The position numbers and the translations under genes were made by a program. This document shows positions 16,583 through 25,724 of a DNA stretch of 64,000 nt, one piece after another (position 1 is the stretch's first letter; each line of letters begins with the position of its first letter). Source of the stretch: Dulcicalothrix desertica PCC 7102 (GTDB lineage Bacteria > Cyanobacteriota > Cyanobacteriia > Cyanobacteriales > Nostocaceae); contig NZ_RSCL01000011.1 of NCBI RefSeq assembly GCF_003991905.1, positions 130,984-194,983 of the forward strand. Reading direction: 5' to 3'. A model generated the notes under the pieces. It saw only the letters and a program-made list of their open reading frames with translations, did not search any database and was not told where the DNA came from.

Positions 16583-18884
16583 GATAGGCGATGCGTTGGT
16601 GATGAAATTGCTGCCAAACTTGAACAAAAATATGAGCAATTTGAGACATTTCTGCCCGTTTTAGCCCTGAATCAACTAACTGATTATCCTGCCAACGTGC
16701 TTTCAGGATTTTATTTACCATTGCCAGGGCTGCTTCTGGGGTTATATCTTTTTGCGAACGTAACGCTGCTTCGCACGCATCAGCCAGCATGACAATTCCC
16801 GTTTCTTTGGACTGGGGAATGGGGCCATCATAACGAAAATCTGATTCATACAAGATTTGTTGAGAATTTTGTTCTTTTTGCTGCTGTGCTTGATGGTAGA
16901 AATACGCAATCAATATGGTTCCCTGGTGTTCGGGAATAAACGCTTGAATTGCAGTAGGCAGCTTATACTGACGAGCCATTACCAACCCTTCACTCACATG
17001 TTTTTTGATAATTTCGGCACTTTTCCAGGGGTCATTAATAGCATCGTGTTTATTGGGGCTTCCGATTTGATTTTCAATAAATCCCAAAGGGTCATGCATT
17101 TTACCAATGTCATGATATAATGTCCCAGCCCGCACCAGTTCCACATTACAATGTAATGCCCGTGCCGCAGCTTCTGCCAGAGTTGCGACAAACAGTGTGT
17201 GCTGGAAAGTTCCAGGAGCCTCATGAGCTAGGCGTTTTAATAAAGGTCGGTTGGGATTAGACAATTCAGCCAGACGAATTGGTGTCACCAAATCAAATAA
17301 AGCTTCTAAGTAGGGGCTTAACCCTAGTCCTAAAATACTCCAAATCAATCCTGCCAAACTTTTGAGAACTGCTATACCCAAGACATTATACCAAAGGGGA
17401 GCGAGCGCAGTGTTTACCAACAAATAAACAACTCCCTGCGTCAACCCAATTAAGATTCCCAAGCTAGCTAATTCCTCTCGCGTTCGCAGTGCTTCTCTAC
17501 CGGGGAATCGCCATTGTCCTGCCATCAATCCGCCAACAATTCCGCCAGCTGCACTAGGTATTAAATCATGCCAGCTAAGTTCCGTTCCGATTGAGAGTAA
17601 TATCGCCAGTAACCCCATCACAGTACCCCCAATTGAGGCGCCGTAGAAGCTACCAACGAGCAAACCGATGGCTGCTAAACCTGTAAATGATTTGGTCAAG
17701 ACTATTAGCAACGGCGCACTAAGGGTAAGGAGCAGAATCAAGATATAATCGCTACTTCGTAATTTGGACGAAAACCGTTTTTCTACCAGCCTGAAAAAAG
17801 CCACTGCCAATCCCACCATCCCACTAAAACGAATCAAATGCAGCCAATCGATGCCGCGTTGACTCAAGTTAAAGTGGTCTAATAGTACAAAATTAGCGTG
17901 AGTAATTTTGTCTTCAGCCTTAACAATAACTTCACCTTTTTGAATCGCGACTATCGTCGGTTCTACTGCTTGTGCTGCTTGTTCTGCAATTAGCTTCGTT
18001 TGCTCAATGTCTTTAATTAAATTGGGAACGATCACCTTTAATAGCAATTGCCTTGCTAAAGGTTGTGCTGTTTTAGGGACAGAAGCACTTACCTGCATCT
18101 CGATGGCATAATTCAGGTTATCCTTGGATACTTCAGGATGAATCCCCTGTGCTAATATTCGGTCTAAAGTTTGACGTACTTGGATTTGAGTTTTTTGCCA
18201 ATCTGCATCAGACAGGTTCAACAAAGTTACATCGTAAAGGGTTTTTGGTTGAGCGAGCGCATTTTCCCTAAGACTACTTAGGGCAATATTATAACGCTGA
18301 CGAGCTTGGATGAGCGCTTTTAATAGTTGAGAGAAAGCTTGAGAGGAGTTATACTTACGGTAAGTTCGCAGTTGCTTGACTGCTAACTGTTGGGATAAAT
18401 TTAAGCCATTTAGATTTCTATTTTTCTCTAAGGTTTGCAATACTGTCTGCCATTGGGATTCTGGTGCTTGTCGCAGGTAAATTTGCGTCGCTGTGGATAA
18501 TACTGTAGTCTTGGTTAAGGGAAAATTGCCCAACTTATCGCGAATTAGGGCGCCTGTTGCCAGTAATTGCTGGAGATAAGAGTGAATTTGCTGATTAATT
18601 TCTGGATCGACAACCCATACCGCCAAAGTACCACTACGCGTCTCCCTACGTCTTTCCTCTGTCGTTTTTACATCTTCAACATGAGCAGAACTAGGTGCAG
18701 TGAGCGTTTGCGGGGCGATTTTACCCACATCTAGTTTTGGTTGATTATAAAAACGGTAGCCTAATCCGCTGGAGAGAGATAGCACGACAAATACAAACAT
18801 TCCAGCAGCATAAAATCGCTTTTTCAAATGCGCTCGCCTACCTTTAGGTAGAATTTGCTTGTAAGACCTACGAAATAAACTCAA
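16572..18884 (-). CDS. 7TM-HD (YqfF/PgpH family) cyclic-dinucleotide phosphodiesterase-like protein
   Basis: A 770-residue protein: a short basic cytoplasmic N-terminus, one transmembrane helix (about residues 26-44), an extracytoplasmic 7TMR-HDED-type domain (to about 340), a seven-helix membrane block (about 345-535) and a C-terminal HD domain containing GTLYHDIGKMHDPLGFIENQ and the EHQG and DACEAALRS segments. This is the architecture of PgpH, which hydrolyses cyclic di-AMP in Firmicutes; cyanobacteria have conserved homologues. The metal-binding HD pair and downstream His/Asp residues are present, so activity is plausible. The gene stands alone, divergent from the PRC-barrel relic. Confidence 0.88.
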   Translation of the reverse strand: MSLFRRSYKQILPKGRRAHLKKRFYAAGMFVFVVLSLSSGLGYRFYNQPKLDVGKIAPQTLTAPSSAHVEDVKTTEERRRETRSGTLAVWVVDPEINQQIHSYLQQLLATGALIRDKLGNFPLTKTTVLSTATQIYLRQAPESQWQTVLQTLEKNRNLNGLNLSQQLAVKQLRTYRKYNSSQAFSQLLKALIQARQRYNIALSSLRENALAQPKTLYDVTLLNLSDADWQKTQIQVRQTLDRILAQGIHPEVSKDNLNYAIEMQVSASVPKTAQPLARQLLLKVIVPNLIKDIEQTKLIAEQAAQAVEPTIVAIQKGEVIVKAEDKITHANFVLLDHFNLSQRGIDWLHLIRFSGMVGLAVAFFRLVEKRFSSKLRSSDYILILLLTLSAPLLIVLTKSFTGLAAIGLLVGSFYGASIGGTVMGLLAILLSIGTELSWHDLIPSAAGGIVGGLMAGQWRFPGREALRTREELASLGILIGLTQGVVYLLVNTALAPLWYNVLGIAVLKSLAGLIWSILGLGLSPYLEALFDLVTPIRLAELSNPNRPLLKRLAHEAPGTFQHTLFVATLAEAAARALHCNVELVRAGTLYHDIGKMHDPLGFIENQIGSPNKHDAINDPWKSAEIIKKHVSEGLVMARQYKLPTAIQAFIPEHQGTILIAYFYHQAQQQKEQNSQQILYESDFRYDGPIPQSKETGIVMLADACEAALRSQKDITPEAALAMVNKILKARWQDNQLVDSGLKRAEMSQIAHIFVQVWQQFHHQRIAYPKL

Positions 18885-19309
18885 ACATTACCCCCAAAAA
18901 CTACACTAGTAAGTGTGCTTGTAAAGTTTACCTGAGCGATATCGATATCATTGACGAGTCTATTTTACTAAAGTTTCAATCAATTTTGGTTTAACGCCGC
19001 GATACGAACGTAGGCAGTATTTTATAAAGTGTGTTTAAATTCTACCCGACTTTTCCACTATTGAGACTTAAGCTTAAAAATACATTCCGTTTTAGAAGTT
19101 CATTCTTCAGTTGAGCGGCTCAATTTTACTTTTATAGAATCAAATTTACCGGAATAATTGACTTATAACACTAAAAATGTACAAATATTTATATTTAAAA
19201 TAATTCCCAAATATTTTATTATTGGAGATTTTTATATATTTTATTGAGTAAAATTTTTACCTTGAACTTACTAGCTCTTGAAATTCAAAAAGATTTTACT
19301 GGAGGAAAA
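18885..19309. other. Intergenic region, no gene seen
   Basis: About 425 nt between the divergent phosphodiesterase and the PRC-barrel fragment. It is AT-rich, with no convincing ORF, RNA gene or strong inverted repeat. It must hold the phosphodiesterase promoter, which I could not locate by consensus. Confidence 0.5.
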
Positions 19310-19507
19310 ATGACTTTGTACAAATTGGAAAAATATTACCCTGATTATCGTGACGAAAATTTGGCTAGTTTTGACATTAAAAATTTTCATGTTTATGCCA
19401 AGGATGAGTTAATTGGTACTGTTACCAACATATTAATTGATGGAAATAATGGTCGTTTCCGTTATTTCGTCATCGATACGGGCTTTTGGGTATTTAGTAT
19501 AAAATAG
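19310..19507 (+). pseudogene. PRC-barrel domain protein, truncated after about 65 residues
   Basis: ATG 19310 follows GGAGG and starts MTLYKLEKYYPDYRDENLAS; then DIKNFHVYAKDELIGTVTNI and GRFRYFVIDTGFWVF match the N-terminal half of cyanobacterial PRC-barrel stress proteins (usually more than 200 aa). The frame stops at TAG after FSIK, where relatives continue with a GKKVLLP-like segment. It may still be translated, since its ribosome-binding site is good, but the barrel is incomplete. A GGCGCC lies about 20 nt downstream. Confidence 0.65.
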
Positions 19508-19604
19508 GATATTTCATATTTAGCATCTGGCGCCTGCTACTAAATTTGATACTACCTTAACTTTGTACTATGTCAATTTGCATCCTCTTCATTTTATAGT
19601 TATT

Positions 19605-19808
19605 TCATTTTTGACTTTTAGCAAGTTTTTCGGCAGAGTTAGATAATCGTTCTAATGCTTCTGTTTGTAGCTCAACTTGCTTCGTTTGCTTTTGAAGTTC
19701 CTGCAATTGCTTCGTCTGAGAAAGCGCATCACTGGTATGAGGAATAAAGAATTCACAACCTGACAATAGGATGCAGATTGACATTGTGATAATTAAGATA
19801 TAACGCAT
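19605..19808 (-). CDS. Small predicted lipoprotein with coiled coil
   Basis: From ATG at 19808, 8 nt after a perfect GGAGG on the minus strand, the 67-residue protein has a signal peptide MRYILIITMSICILLSGC with a lipobox Cys. A heptad-rich stretch LSQTKQLQELQKQTKQVELQ follows and the C-terminus is Lys-rich. It is probably an anchored periplasmic or outer-membrane coiled coil. No family recognised. A longer frame begins at 19856, but the ribosome-binding site decides for 19808. Confidence 0.65.
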   Translation of the reverse strand: MRYILIITMSICILLSGCEFFIPHTSDALSQTKQLQELQKQTKQVELQTEALERLSNSAEKLAKSQK

Positions 19809-20535
19809 TCTATCTTTCCTCCGGAAAACTATTCTATGGTATGGAAATGCTCGCAATTGCTTAACTGAGTATTGCTAATAATTCTAAATATCAATAGTGG
19901 AAAACTCGTGGATTAATCAACTATTTTACAAGCAAAATAGATAATGTTTTTTTATTTATATCTTCCGGTACAAAACTTATTATCTTCGGATAGATGCAGC
20001 ATGACTATATGAACTATAAAAAATTACAGCAGATTGTATTTTTATACGGTACTGTAGAAACCAGGTTAATACGCCTTCTACAAGAGCGGATTATTACAAA
20101 TTATTTAGATTTTTATATTAATAAAACGTAATTCAATCAAACTTTTTTTGTAAAAATTTACTCAATATAATTGTTAGTAAAAAGTACTAACTTTAATATT
20201 AATATAGATAAACAATTTAACCCAAACCCAAAGCTTTATGAAGTATTTTCAAAACGTAAAATCCAGAAATTACTGTTATCAATAATGAATGATAGTACGT
20301 TTAATGTTTTTAAAATTGGAACTAGCAAAAAGCTTGTAATTATTATCAATATCAAAGTCATCAGAATAATGTTTAATGAACTTTGTACAATAGCTTATTG
20401 CACTGTTTATACTATCTTTTGATAGACCATTTACTGCTGCTTGGCAATTTCTTCTACCTAAAGGACGAAGCTTGATACCACTATTTACAGATAATCTAGA
20501 AAAAAACCTGGCAAAAAATATTAGGGATAATAAGG
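19809..20535. other. Long AT-rich intergenic region
   Basis: About 730 nt with strong A/T bias and many stops in all frames. A plus-strand open frame at 20171-20422 starts with TTG, is Asn/Lys/Ile-rich and has no recognisable family, so I do not call it. No tRNA, repeat array or clear terminator was seen. Confidence 0.45.
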
Positions 20536-21387
20536 ATGCAACTAAAAAATATTTGGGTCATATTCAAAAAGACTGTCACTGCGTGGCAAGAACACAAAGC
20601 ATCTGTATGGGCAGCAGGTATAGCTTTTTATACAATTTTTTCTTTAGCTCCATTATTAATTATTGCAATCACAATTGCTGGCGCAGTTTTTGGTCAAGAA
20701 GTTGCCGAAAACGAACTTGTAGGACAAATTCAAGGTCTTATTGGCAAAGAAGGAGCAGAAGCAATTCAAGCAATAATTAAAAATGCTCAACAACCAGGTT
20801 CGCGTGGAACTATTGCCACGATATTTGGAATTGTGACGCTGTTATTTGGAGCTTCGGGTATTTTTGGACAACTCCAAGAAGCATTAAATACAGTATGGAA
20901 TGTTAAACCTAAACCAGGTTTAAATATTAAGTATTTTTTACAAAATCGGTTGCTATCATTTGCAATGGTATTAGTCATAAGTTTTTTGCTTCTAGTTTCT
21001 TTAATTATTAGTGCTGTCCTTGCTGGAATTGCTAACTTTTTTGGTCATTTATTTCCGGGATGGATTATGATTTTACAAAGTTTAAATTTTATTATTTCTT
21101 TTAGCACAACTACGTTTCTTTTTGCTCTTATTTACAAAATATTACCCGATATCAAAATTGCTTGGAGCAATGTTTGGATAGGAGCAATTTTTGCTGCTAT
21201 CCTATTTACAATCGGTAAATTGTTAATCGGTTTATATTTAGGTAATAGCGGTATTAGTTCTAGCTACGGTGCCGCAAGTTCTTTTGTTATCGTACTAATT
21301 TGGGTCTTTTTTTCAGCCCAAGTTTTACTATTTGGCGCTGAGTTCACCCAAGTTTACGCGAAACAAAAGGGAAATATTGCTATCTGA
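20536..21387 (+). CDS. YihY/BrkB family inner-membrane protein
   Basis: A 283-aa membrane protein with the family signature KASVWAAGIAFYTIFSLAPL in helix 1, then LFGASGIFGQLQEALNTVWN, YKILPDIKIAWSNVWIGAIF, SYGAASSFVIVLIWVFFSAQ and the C-terminal LLFGAEFTQVYA. About six transmembrane helices are expected. The family was once annotated as ribonuclease BN, which is not correct for YihY; its function is unclear. The start ATG 20536 follows AGGGATAATAAGG. The 3' end directly abuts an alcohol dehydrogenase relic. Confidence 0.88.
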   Translation: MQLKNIWVIFKKTVTAWQEHKASVWAAGIAFYTIFSLAPLLIIAITIAGAVFGQEVAENELVGQIQGLIGKEGAEAIQAIIKNAQQPGSRGTIATIFGIVTLLFGASGIFGQLQEALNTVWNVKPKPGLNIKYFLQNRLLSFAMVLVISFLLLVSLIISAVLAGIANFFGHLFPGWIMILQSLNFIISFSTTTFLFALIYKILPDIKIAWSNVWIGAIFAAILFTIGKLLIGLYLGNSGISSSYGAASSFVIVLIWVFFSAQVLLFGAEFTQVYAKQKGNIAI

Positions 21388-21505
21388 GGTAACAGACAAC
21401 CAAGCAATTATGATTTCTGACATTTTCCCCACAGAATACTTTGGCGCCGATACTGCAGAAACTCAACCAGGAGATACTACCTTTATCTTTTGTACCTTGA
21501 ATTAA
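21386..21505 (+). pseudogene. Zinc-type alcohol dehydrogenase fragment
   Basis: The frame starting inside the BrkB stop region reads EVTDNQAIMISDIFPTEYFG and then ADTAETQPGDTTFIF, corresponding to the segment before the Rossmann GxGxxG of medium-chain alcohol/formaldehyde dehydrogenases (relatives: SDILPTGY.GAELA..QPGDTVAVFG). It stops at TAA before the glycine motif. Both the catalytic Zn domain and the cofactor domain are missing. Confidence 0.6.
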
Positions 21506-21540
21506 ATTGCTCGCTTGGGGTGACGTTAACTAATAACTGA

Positions 21541-21714
21541 CTTGGAGAGTTGTTATTTACGCCAAGGATTGCTGCACTCTACGGCTATAGTCTTTTATGG
21601 GCGTTACTTGCGGCTGTTATCCTTAAATGGTTTATTAATGGTGAAGTGGGTCGCTTTTCTGTTTGTACTGGCGCCACCATCTTACAAGGTTTCAAGCAAC
21701 TTCCTGTCCCTTAA
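21541..21714 (+). pseudogene. Nramp-type metal transporter fragment
   Basis: The open frame 21541-21714 reads AALYGYSLLWALLAAVILKW, FINGEVGRFSVCTGATILQG and then a short tail. This matches the first helices of cyanobacterial Nramp-like Mn/Fe transporters (GY.LLWALL.AVILKWF.NE..GRFS..TG.TLLEG). No start codon remains and the other nine or so helices are absent. Confidence 0.6.
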
Positions 21715-22244
21715 ATAGTTAAAAAATTTACTTACCTCATCGGGTCTTGTTTTCAGATTTGTATTTTGCTTATCAATTTATTTGATATATCTCCCATTGT
21801 TCATGATTTGCTTCTCGTTTCTAGAGTACTAGATTTTAGTTGATATATTTTATCATTTATTTTTTAAAAGTAAATCTAAAAATATTATTTAAAATTAGAC
21901 TACAATTTTTAACTAGTATTATTTATAACAATTTTAAAAGAAAAGATTACGGTAATCACTGGACAATAAGAGTTTATTTGTAAAAAATAAAACAAATAAT
22001 ACCATCTTAAATAAGTATCATATAATCCTACCCACTTAATTAGTAGATATTAATTGTTAAGAGGGGTTAAAATCAATTGACAAAATTTCTAATTGTTTTT
22101 ATTCTGTTCAGAGGGATAAATAAGAGCAATACTCAAGGCAAGACTTAAAATCGTAAATTTTATAATGCCTAAGATGTCTGCTCTCATTTAATACATAAGT
22201 ATTGTTTTAGCTTTGTAATCTATTCCATTCTTTACCATAATGTA
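21715..22244. other. AT-rich intergenic region upstream of the siderophore locus
   Basis: About 530 nt without a convincing gene. Several A/T-rich runs are present, but I see no perfect Fur-box or sigma70 pair. It marks the border between the gene-relic region and the siderophore locus and should contain the acylase promoter. Confidence 0.45.
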
Positions 22245-24404
22245 ATGTTTATAAGTAGGGTGTATTTAATTCCTCCAAGAGTAATTTTGTTCTGTTTGAA
22301 CAAACGTTATATAATTAGAGTATGCAGACGAAAATCATTTAAGATTTTACCTTTTATTGTTGTTGTCATTTTTGCTTTGGTAATGGGATGCCAAAGCATA
22401 GGCGCCCCTCCAAGAAGTACTGAAATACTTTGGGATACTTACGGAGTACCCCATATTTACGGTAAAGATGTCCGAAATGCATTCTATGCTTTTGGATGGT
22501 CACAGATGCAGAGTCACGGGAACTTGCTTTTACGTCTTTATGGTCAAGCAAGAGGACGTGGCGCCGAATATTGGGGAGAAGAATACTTAGAATCTGACAA
22601 ATGGACTCTAACTATGGGAGTACCAAGTCGTGCGCGGTCTTGGTATGAAGCACAAAATCCGAGTTTCCGCAGCTATCTAGACGGTTTTGCAGAAGGCATA
22701 AATGCTTATGTAAAAGAAAATCCAAATTTGATTGATGATTCTGTTGAAGTTGTATTGCCAGTAAAAGGAGAAGACATACTCGCTCACCTTCAACGAGTGT
22801 TACATTTTACGTTCATGGTTAACCCAGAACAAGTTTTAGGTATAAGTAAACAAAAATCAAAAGCTGGGTCTAACGGTTGGTCAATTGCACCAAAACGTAC
22901 CGCAAGTGGTAATGCAATGCTTCTAGCTAACCCACACCTACCTTGGTCAGATTTATTTCTGTGGTATGAAGCACAGATAACGGCGCCGGGTATTAATACT
23001 TACGGAGCAAGTTTGGTAGGAATTCCTGTTTTAAATATTGCCTTCAATGATAATTTGGGCTGGACTCATACGGTAAATACTCACGATGGGTGGGATGCAT
23101 ATGAACTCAAGCTAAGTGGTGATGGTTATATTTTTGACGGTAAAGTTCGTCCTTTTGAAACAAAAACTACCCAACTGAAGGTAAAGCAGAAGAATGGGAC
23201 GTTGCGTTCTGAACCATTAGAAATCAAAAGTTCCGTTCACGGCCCTATTGTTACTCAAAAAGATGGTAAACCTATAGCGCTGCGGGTTGTTGGTCTTAAC
23301 CGTCCTGGAACATTAGAACAATGGTGGGATATGGGACGCGCGCGGAATTTCTCACAGTTTCAAGAAGTACTTAGGCGCCTGCAATTGCCAATGTTTACGG
23401 TGATGTATGCAGACCGAGAGGGTCACATCATGCATTTATTTAACGGACAAGTTCCAGTACATTCGCAAGGTGATTTTAAATACTGGCAAGGTATTATACC
23501 TGGTGATACATCGAAAACTTTATGGACAAAAATTCATCCTTACCAAGATTTACCGCGCGTCATTGACCCCCCAAGTGGTTGGTTACAGAATGCCAATGAC
23601 CCACCTTGGACTACTACCTTTCCGCTAGCTATTAAAGCAGATGATTATCCACTTTATATGGCGCCGCGTTCTATGGATTTCCGCGCGCAGCGTTCTGCAA
23701 GAATGTTAGACGAAGATAAAAAAATCTCGTTTGATGAAATGATTTCGTATAAACATTCGACGCGCATGGAATTAGCTGACCGAATTTTAGATGACTTAAT
23801 TCCAGCAGCGCGGAAATATGGCAATGAAGTGGCAAAGCGCGCGGCTACTGTTTTAGAGACATGGGATAGACAAGCAAATGTAGATAGCAAAGGAGCGGTT
23901 CTTTTTGCAAACTGGGCTGTTGAGCTAGATTTTGATAAAGCTTTTAGTAAACCTTGGATTGAACGCTTACCACGTATTACACCTGATGGTTTAGCAAATT
24001 CAAAGGGCGCCGTTGCATTACTGGAAACAGCAGCAGCAAAAGTAGAAAAAACTTATGGAAAGCTAGATGTTGCTTGGGGAGACGTTTTCCGTTTAAAACA
24101 TGGCAATGTAGATTTACCTGGCAATGGTGGTGATGGAGACCTTGGTATTTTCCGTGTAATTGATTTCGCTCCCGACTCTGAAGGTAAGTTTAAACCAGTT
24201 GCAGGTGATTCTTATGTTGCTGCAATTGAGTTTTCTAAACCTGTAAAAGCAATGGCACTGACTGGCTACGGTAATGCAACTCAACCAGGTTCACCACATG
24301 CTACACAGCAATTGCCAATGATGCAAGAGAAAAAGTTACGCCCAGTTTGGCGAACACGAAAAGAAATTACAGCCAATTTAGAGGAGCGCAAAATATTCAA
24401 GTAG
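22245..24404 (+). CDS. Penicillin acylase/PvdQ-type Ntn-hydrolase, exported
   Basis: A 719-aa precursor. The hydrophobic stretch before GCQS (Cys49 in LVMGC) is a lipoprotein-type signal. After RSTEILWDTYGVPHIYGKDV the alpha chain runs to the self-cleavage point AGSNGWSIAP; Ser209 would be the N-terminal nucleophile of the beta chain, followed by GNAMLLANPHLPW and the HTVNTHDGWDAY region. The family hydrolyses amides of fatty or aromatic acids. In Pseudomonas, PvdQ removes the acyl chain from the pyoverdine precursor in the periplasm, and here the gene sits beside a FAAL-primed siderophore line, so a maturation role is a reasonable inference. The start is uncertain because no methionine lies between 22245 and the hydrophobic core. 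It converges on the MFS gene with an 8-nt overlap. Confidence 0.82.
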   Translation: MFISRVYLIPPRVILFCLNKRYIIRVCRRKSFKILPFIVVVIFALVMGCQSIGAPPRSTEILWDTYGVPHIYGKDVRNAFYAFGWSQMQSHGNLLLRLYGQARGRGAEYWGEEYLESDKWTLTMGVPSRARSWYEAQNPSFRSYLDGFAEGINAYVKENPNLIDDSVEVVLPVKGEDILAHLQRVLHFTFMVNPEQVLGISKQKSKAGSNGWSIAPKRTASGNAMLLANPHLPWSDLFLWYEAQITAPGINTYGASLVGIPVLNIAFNDNLGWTHTVNTHDGWDAYELKLSGDGYIFDGKVRPFETKTTQLKVKQKNGTLRSEPLEIKSSVHGPIVTQKDGKPIALRVVGLNRPGTLEQWWDMGRARNFSQFQEVLRRLQLPMFTVMYADREGHIMHLFNGQVPVHSQGDFKYWQGIIPGDTSKTLWTKIHPYQDLPRVIDPPSGWLQNANDPPWTTTFPLAIKADDYPLYMAPRSMDFRAQRSARMLDEDKKISFDEMISYKHSTRMELADRILDDLIPAARKYGNEVAKRAATVLETWDRQANVDSKGAVLFANWAVELDFDKAFSKPWIERLPRITPDGLANSKGAVALLETAAAKVEKTYGKLDVAWGDVFRLKHGNVDLPGNGGDGDLGIFRVIDFAPDSEGKFKPVAGDSYVAAIEFSKPVKAMALTGYGNATQPGSPHATQQLPMMQEKKLRPVWRTRKEITANLEERKIFK

Positions 24405-25716
24405 GATCATAATCTGGCAGAGTATATTCGATATTTTGCAGGGAACGGGAGCGGTATCCACAAACTCCAACCATTAGCATACATACCGCACATAAAGTAA
24501 ATATAAGTGCCATACCTGCACCTTTTCCAGTACCGAATACTTTACCAAAAACTCCTGCTAGACTGCCTCCTGGCATCATTGCTGGCTCAAATACATTATC
24601 AGCTAGTGGTCCTGCTATTAAGGAAGCTACAGCCGAAACCAATTGCAAAAGTAGCGAACGGGCAGCGAAAACACGACCTTGTACATTCGGTGCAACCTTT
24701 GCTAACCATATAGCTGTTTCAGAACTACCATTTAAAGGGAAATTTAAAGAGGAGCAAAATTGAGCGGGAATCCAAATTAAACCACTATTACCCAGACCAA
24801 AGACGATTTTACTCAAACCTGCACCAACCATACCAACTAAAACTCCTTTGATACGGCGCCTAAAACCACCCCAAGTGCTAAAGATCAATGCTCCTATTAC
24901 ACCACCTAGACCAGCGGCTGAGGCTAAACTACCTAGAACCAAAGTATTATTTTTAGTGCGTGCTAAAATCATTGGCGTGTAAAGTGCATTACCAATATCA
25001 TGAGGCAACCAGAACAATAACGTTGTAATTAGTAGAACTAGTAAATTATTATCTGCTTGAATGTAGCGCCAACCAAAGCTAAGTTCTTGGTAGATATTTG
25101 CACGACTTTCGGGTTCTTTTGGCGTAAATATAGGGTTGGGAATGCGAACCAGCAATACGCTACTAATAGCAATGACAAACGTAAAGATATCAATAAGCGA
25201 AATTCCTACTAAGCCAATTATATAGTACAAATATCCAGCTAAAGCAGGCGCCATAATACTACCACCATAATTTGATAAAAATTCCATACTTGTGGCGCGT
25301 GCATAATGTTGCTTAGGTACCATTAACCCAACTGAAGCAGAGTAGGCAAGTCCCTGAAGTTGATTAAAAGTTCCACTAACTGCACCCGTCACATAAAGAT
25401 GCCAAACTTGCAAATTATTGGTTAAATATAGTAAAAGGATAATAGCTGTCAATGCCACAGCTACTGTATCACCTACTATCATCAACAATTTACGATTCCA
25501 TCTATCTACAATTACACCACTGATGGGAGTGATAAAAATGCTCGGTAACAAACTAAAGAAACCCACCAGTGTGAGTGTAGTTGCTTGACCCGTAAATTCC
25601 CATGCCCAAATCTCAATCGCAAAGGTAGTCATATTACTACCAATATTTGAAACTAATTGACCTATCCAGACAATGATAAAGTTACGTAGGCTTTGGGAAC
25701 CAATATCTTGTGTCAT
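24397..25716 (-). CDS. MFS transporter (siderophore-exporter type)
   Basis: A 439-aa transporter with about 12 hydrophobic segments. It has the MFS loop motif GVIVDRWNRKLLMIVGD between helices 2 and 3, plus ISLIDIFTFVIAISSVLLV and the C-terminal FTLCAVCMLMVGVCGYRSRS. This EntS-like subgroup often sits in bacterial siderophore operons and exports the product to the periplasm. It is the last gene of the four-gene leftward operon, starting 8 nt after the binding-protein stop, and overlaps the convergent acylase by 8 nt. Substrate assignment is from context only. Confidence 0.85.
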   Translation of the reverse strand: MTQDIGSQSLRNFIIVWIGQLVSNIGSNMTTFAIEIWAWEFTGQATTLTLVGFFSLLPSIFITPISGVIVDRWNRKLLMIVGDTVAVALTAIILLLYLTNNLQVWHLYVTGAVSGTFNQLQGLAYSASVGLMVPKQHYARATSMEFLSNYGGSIMAPALAGYLYYIIGLVGISLIDIFTFVIAISSVLLVRIPNPIFTPKEPESRANIYQELSFGWRYIQADNNLLVLLITTLLFWLPHDIGNALYTPMILARTKNNTLVLGSLASAAGLGGVIGALIFSTWGGFRRRIKGVLVGMVGAGLSKIVFGLGNSGLIWIPAQFCSSLNFPLNGSSETAIWLAKVAPNVQGRVFAARSLLLQLVSAVASLIAGPLADNVFEPAMMPGGSLAGVFGKVFGTGKGAGMALIFTLCAVCMLMVGVCGYRSRSLQNIEYTLPDYDPT

Positions 25717-25724
25717 TAATATAC

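Noticed and set aside
20171-20422. 83-codon open frame upstream of the BrkB gene
   Set aside because: TTG start, extreme Asn/Lys/Ile bias expected from AT-rich DNA, no ribosome-binding site and no family features.
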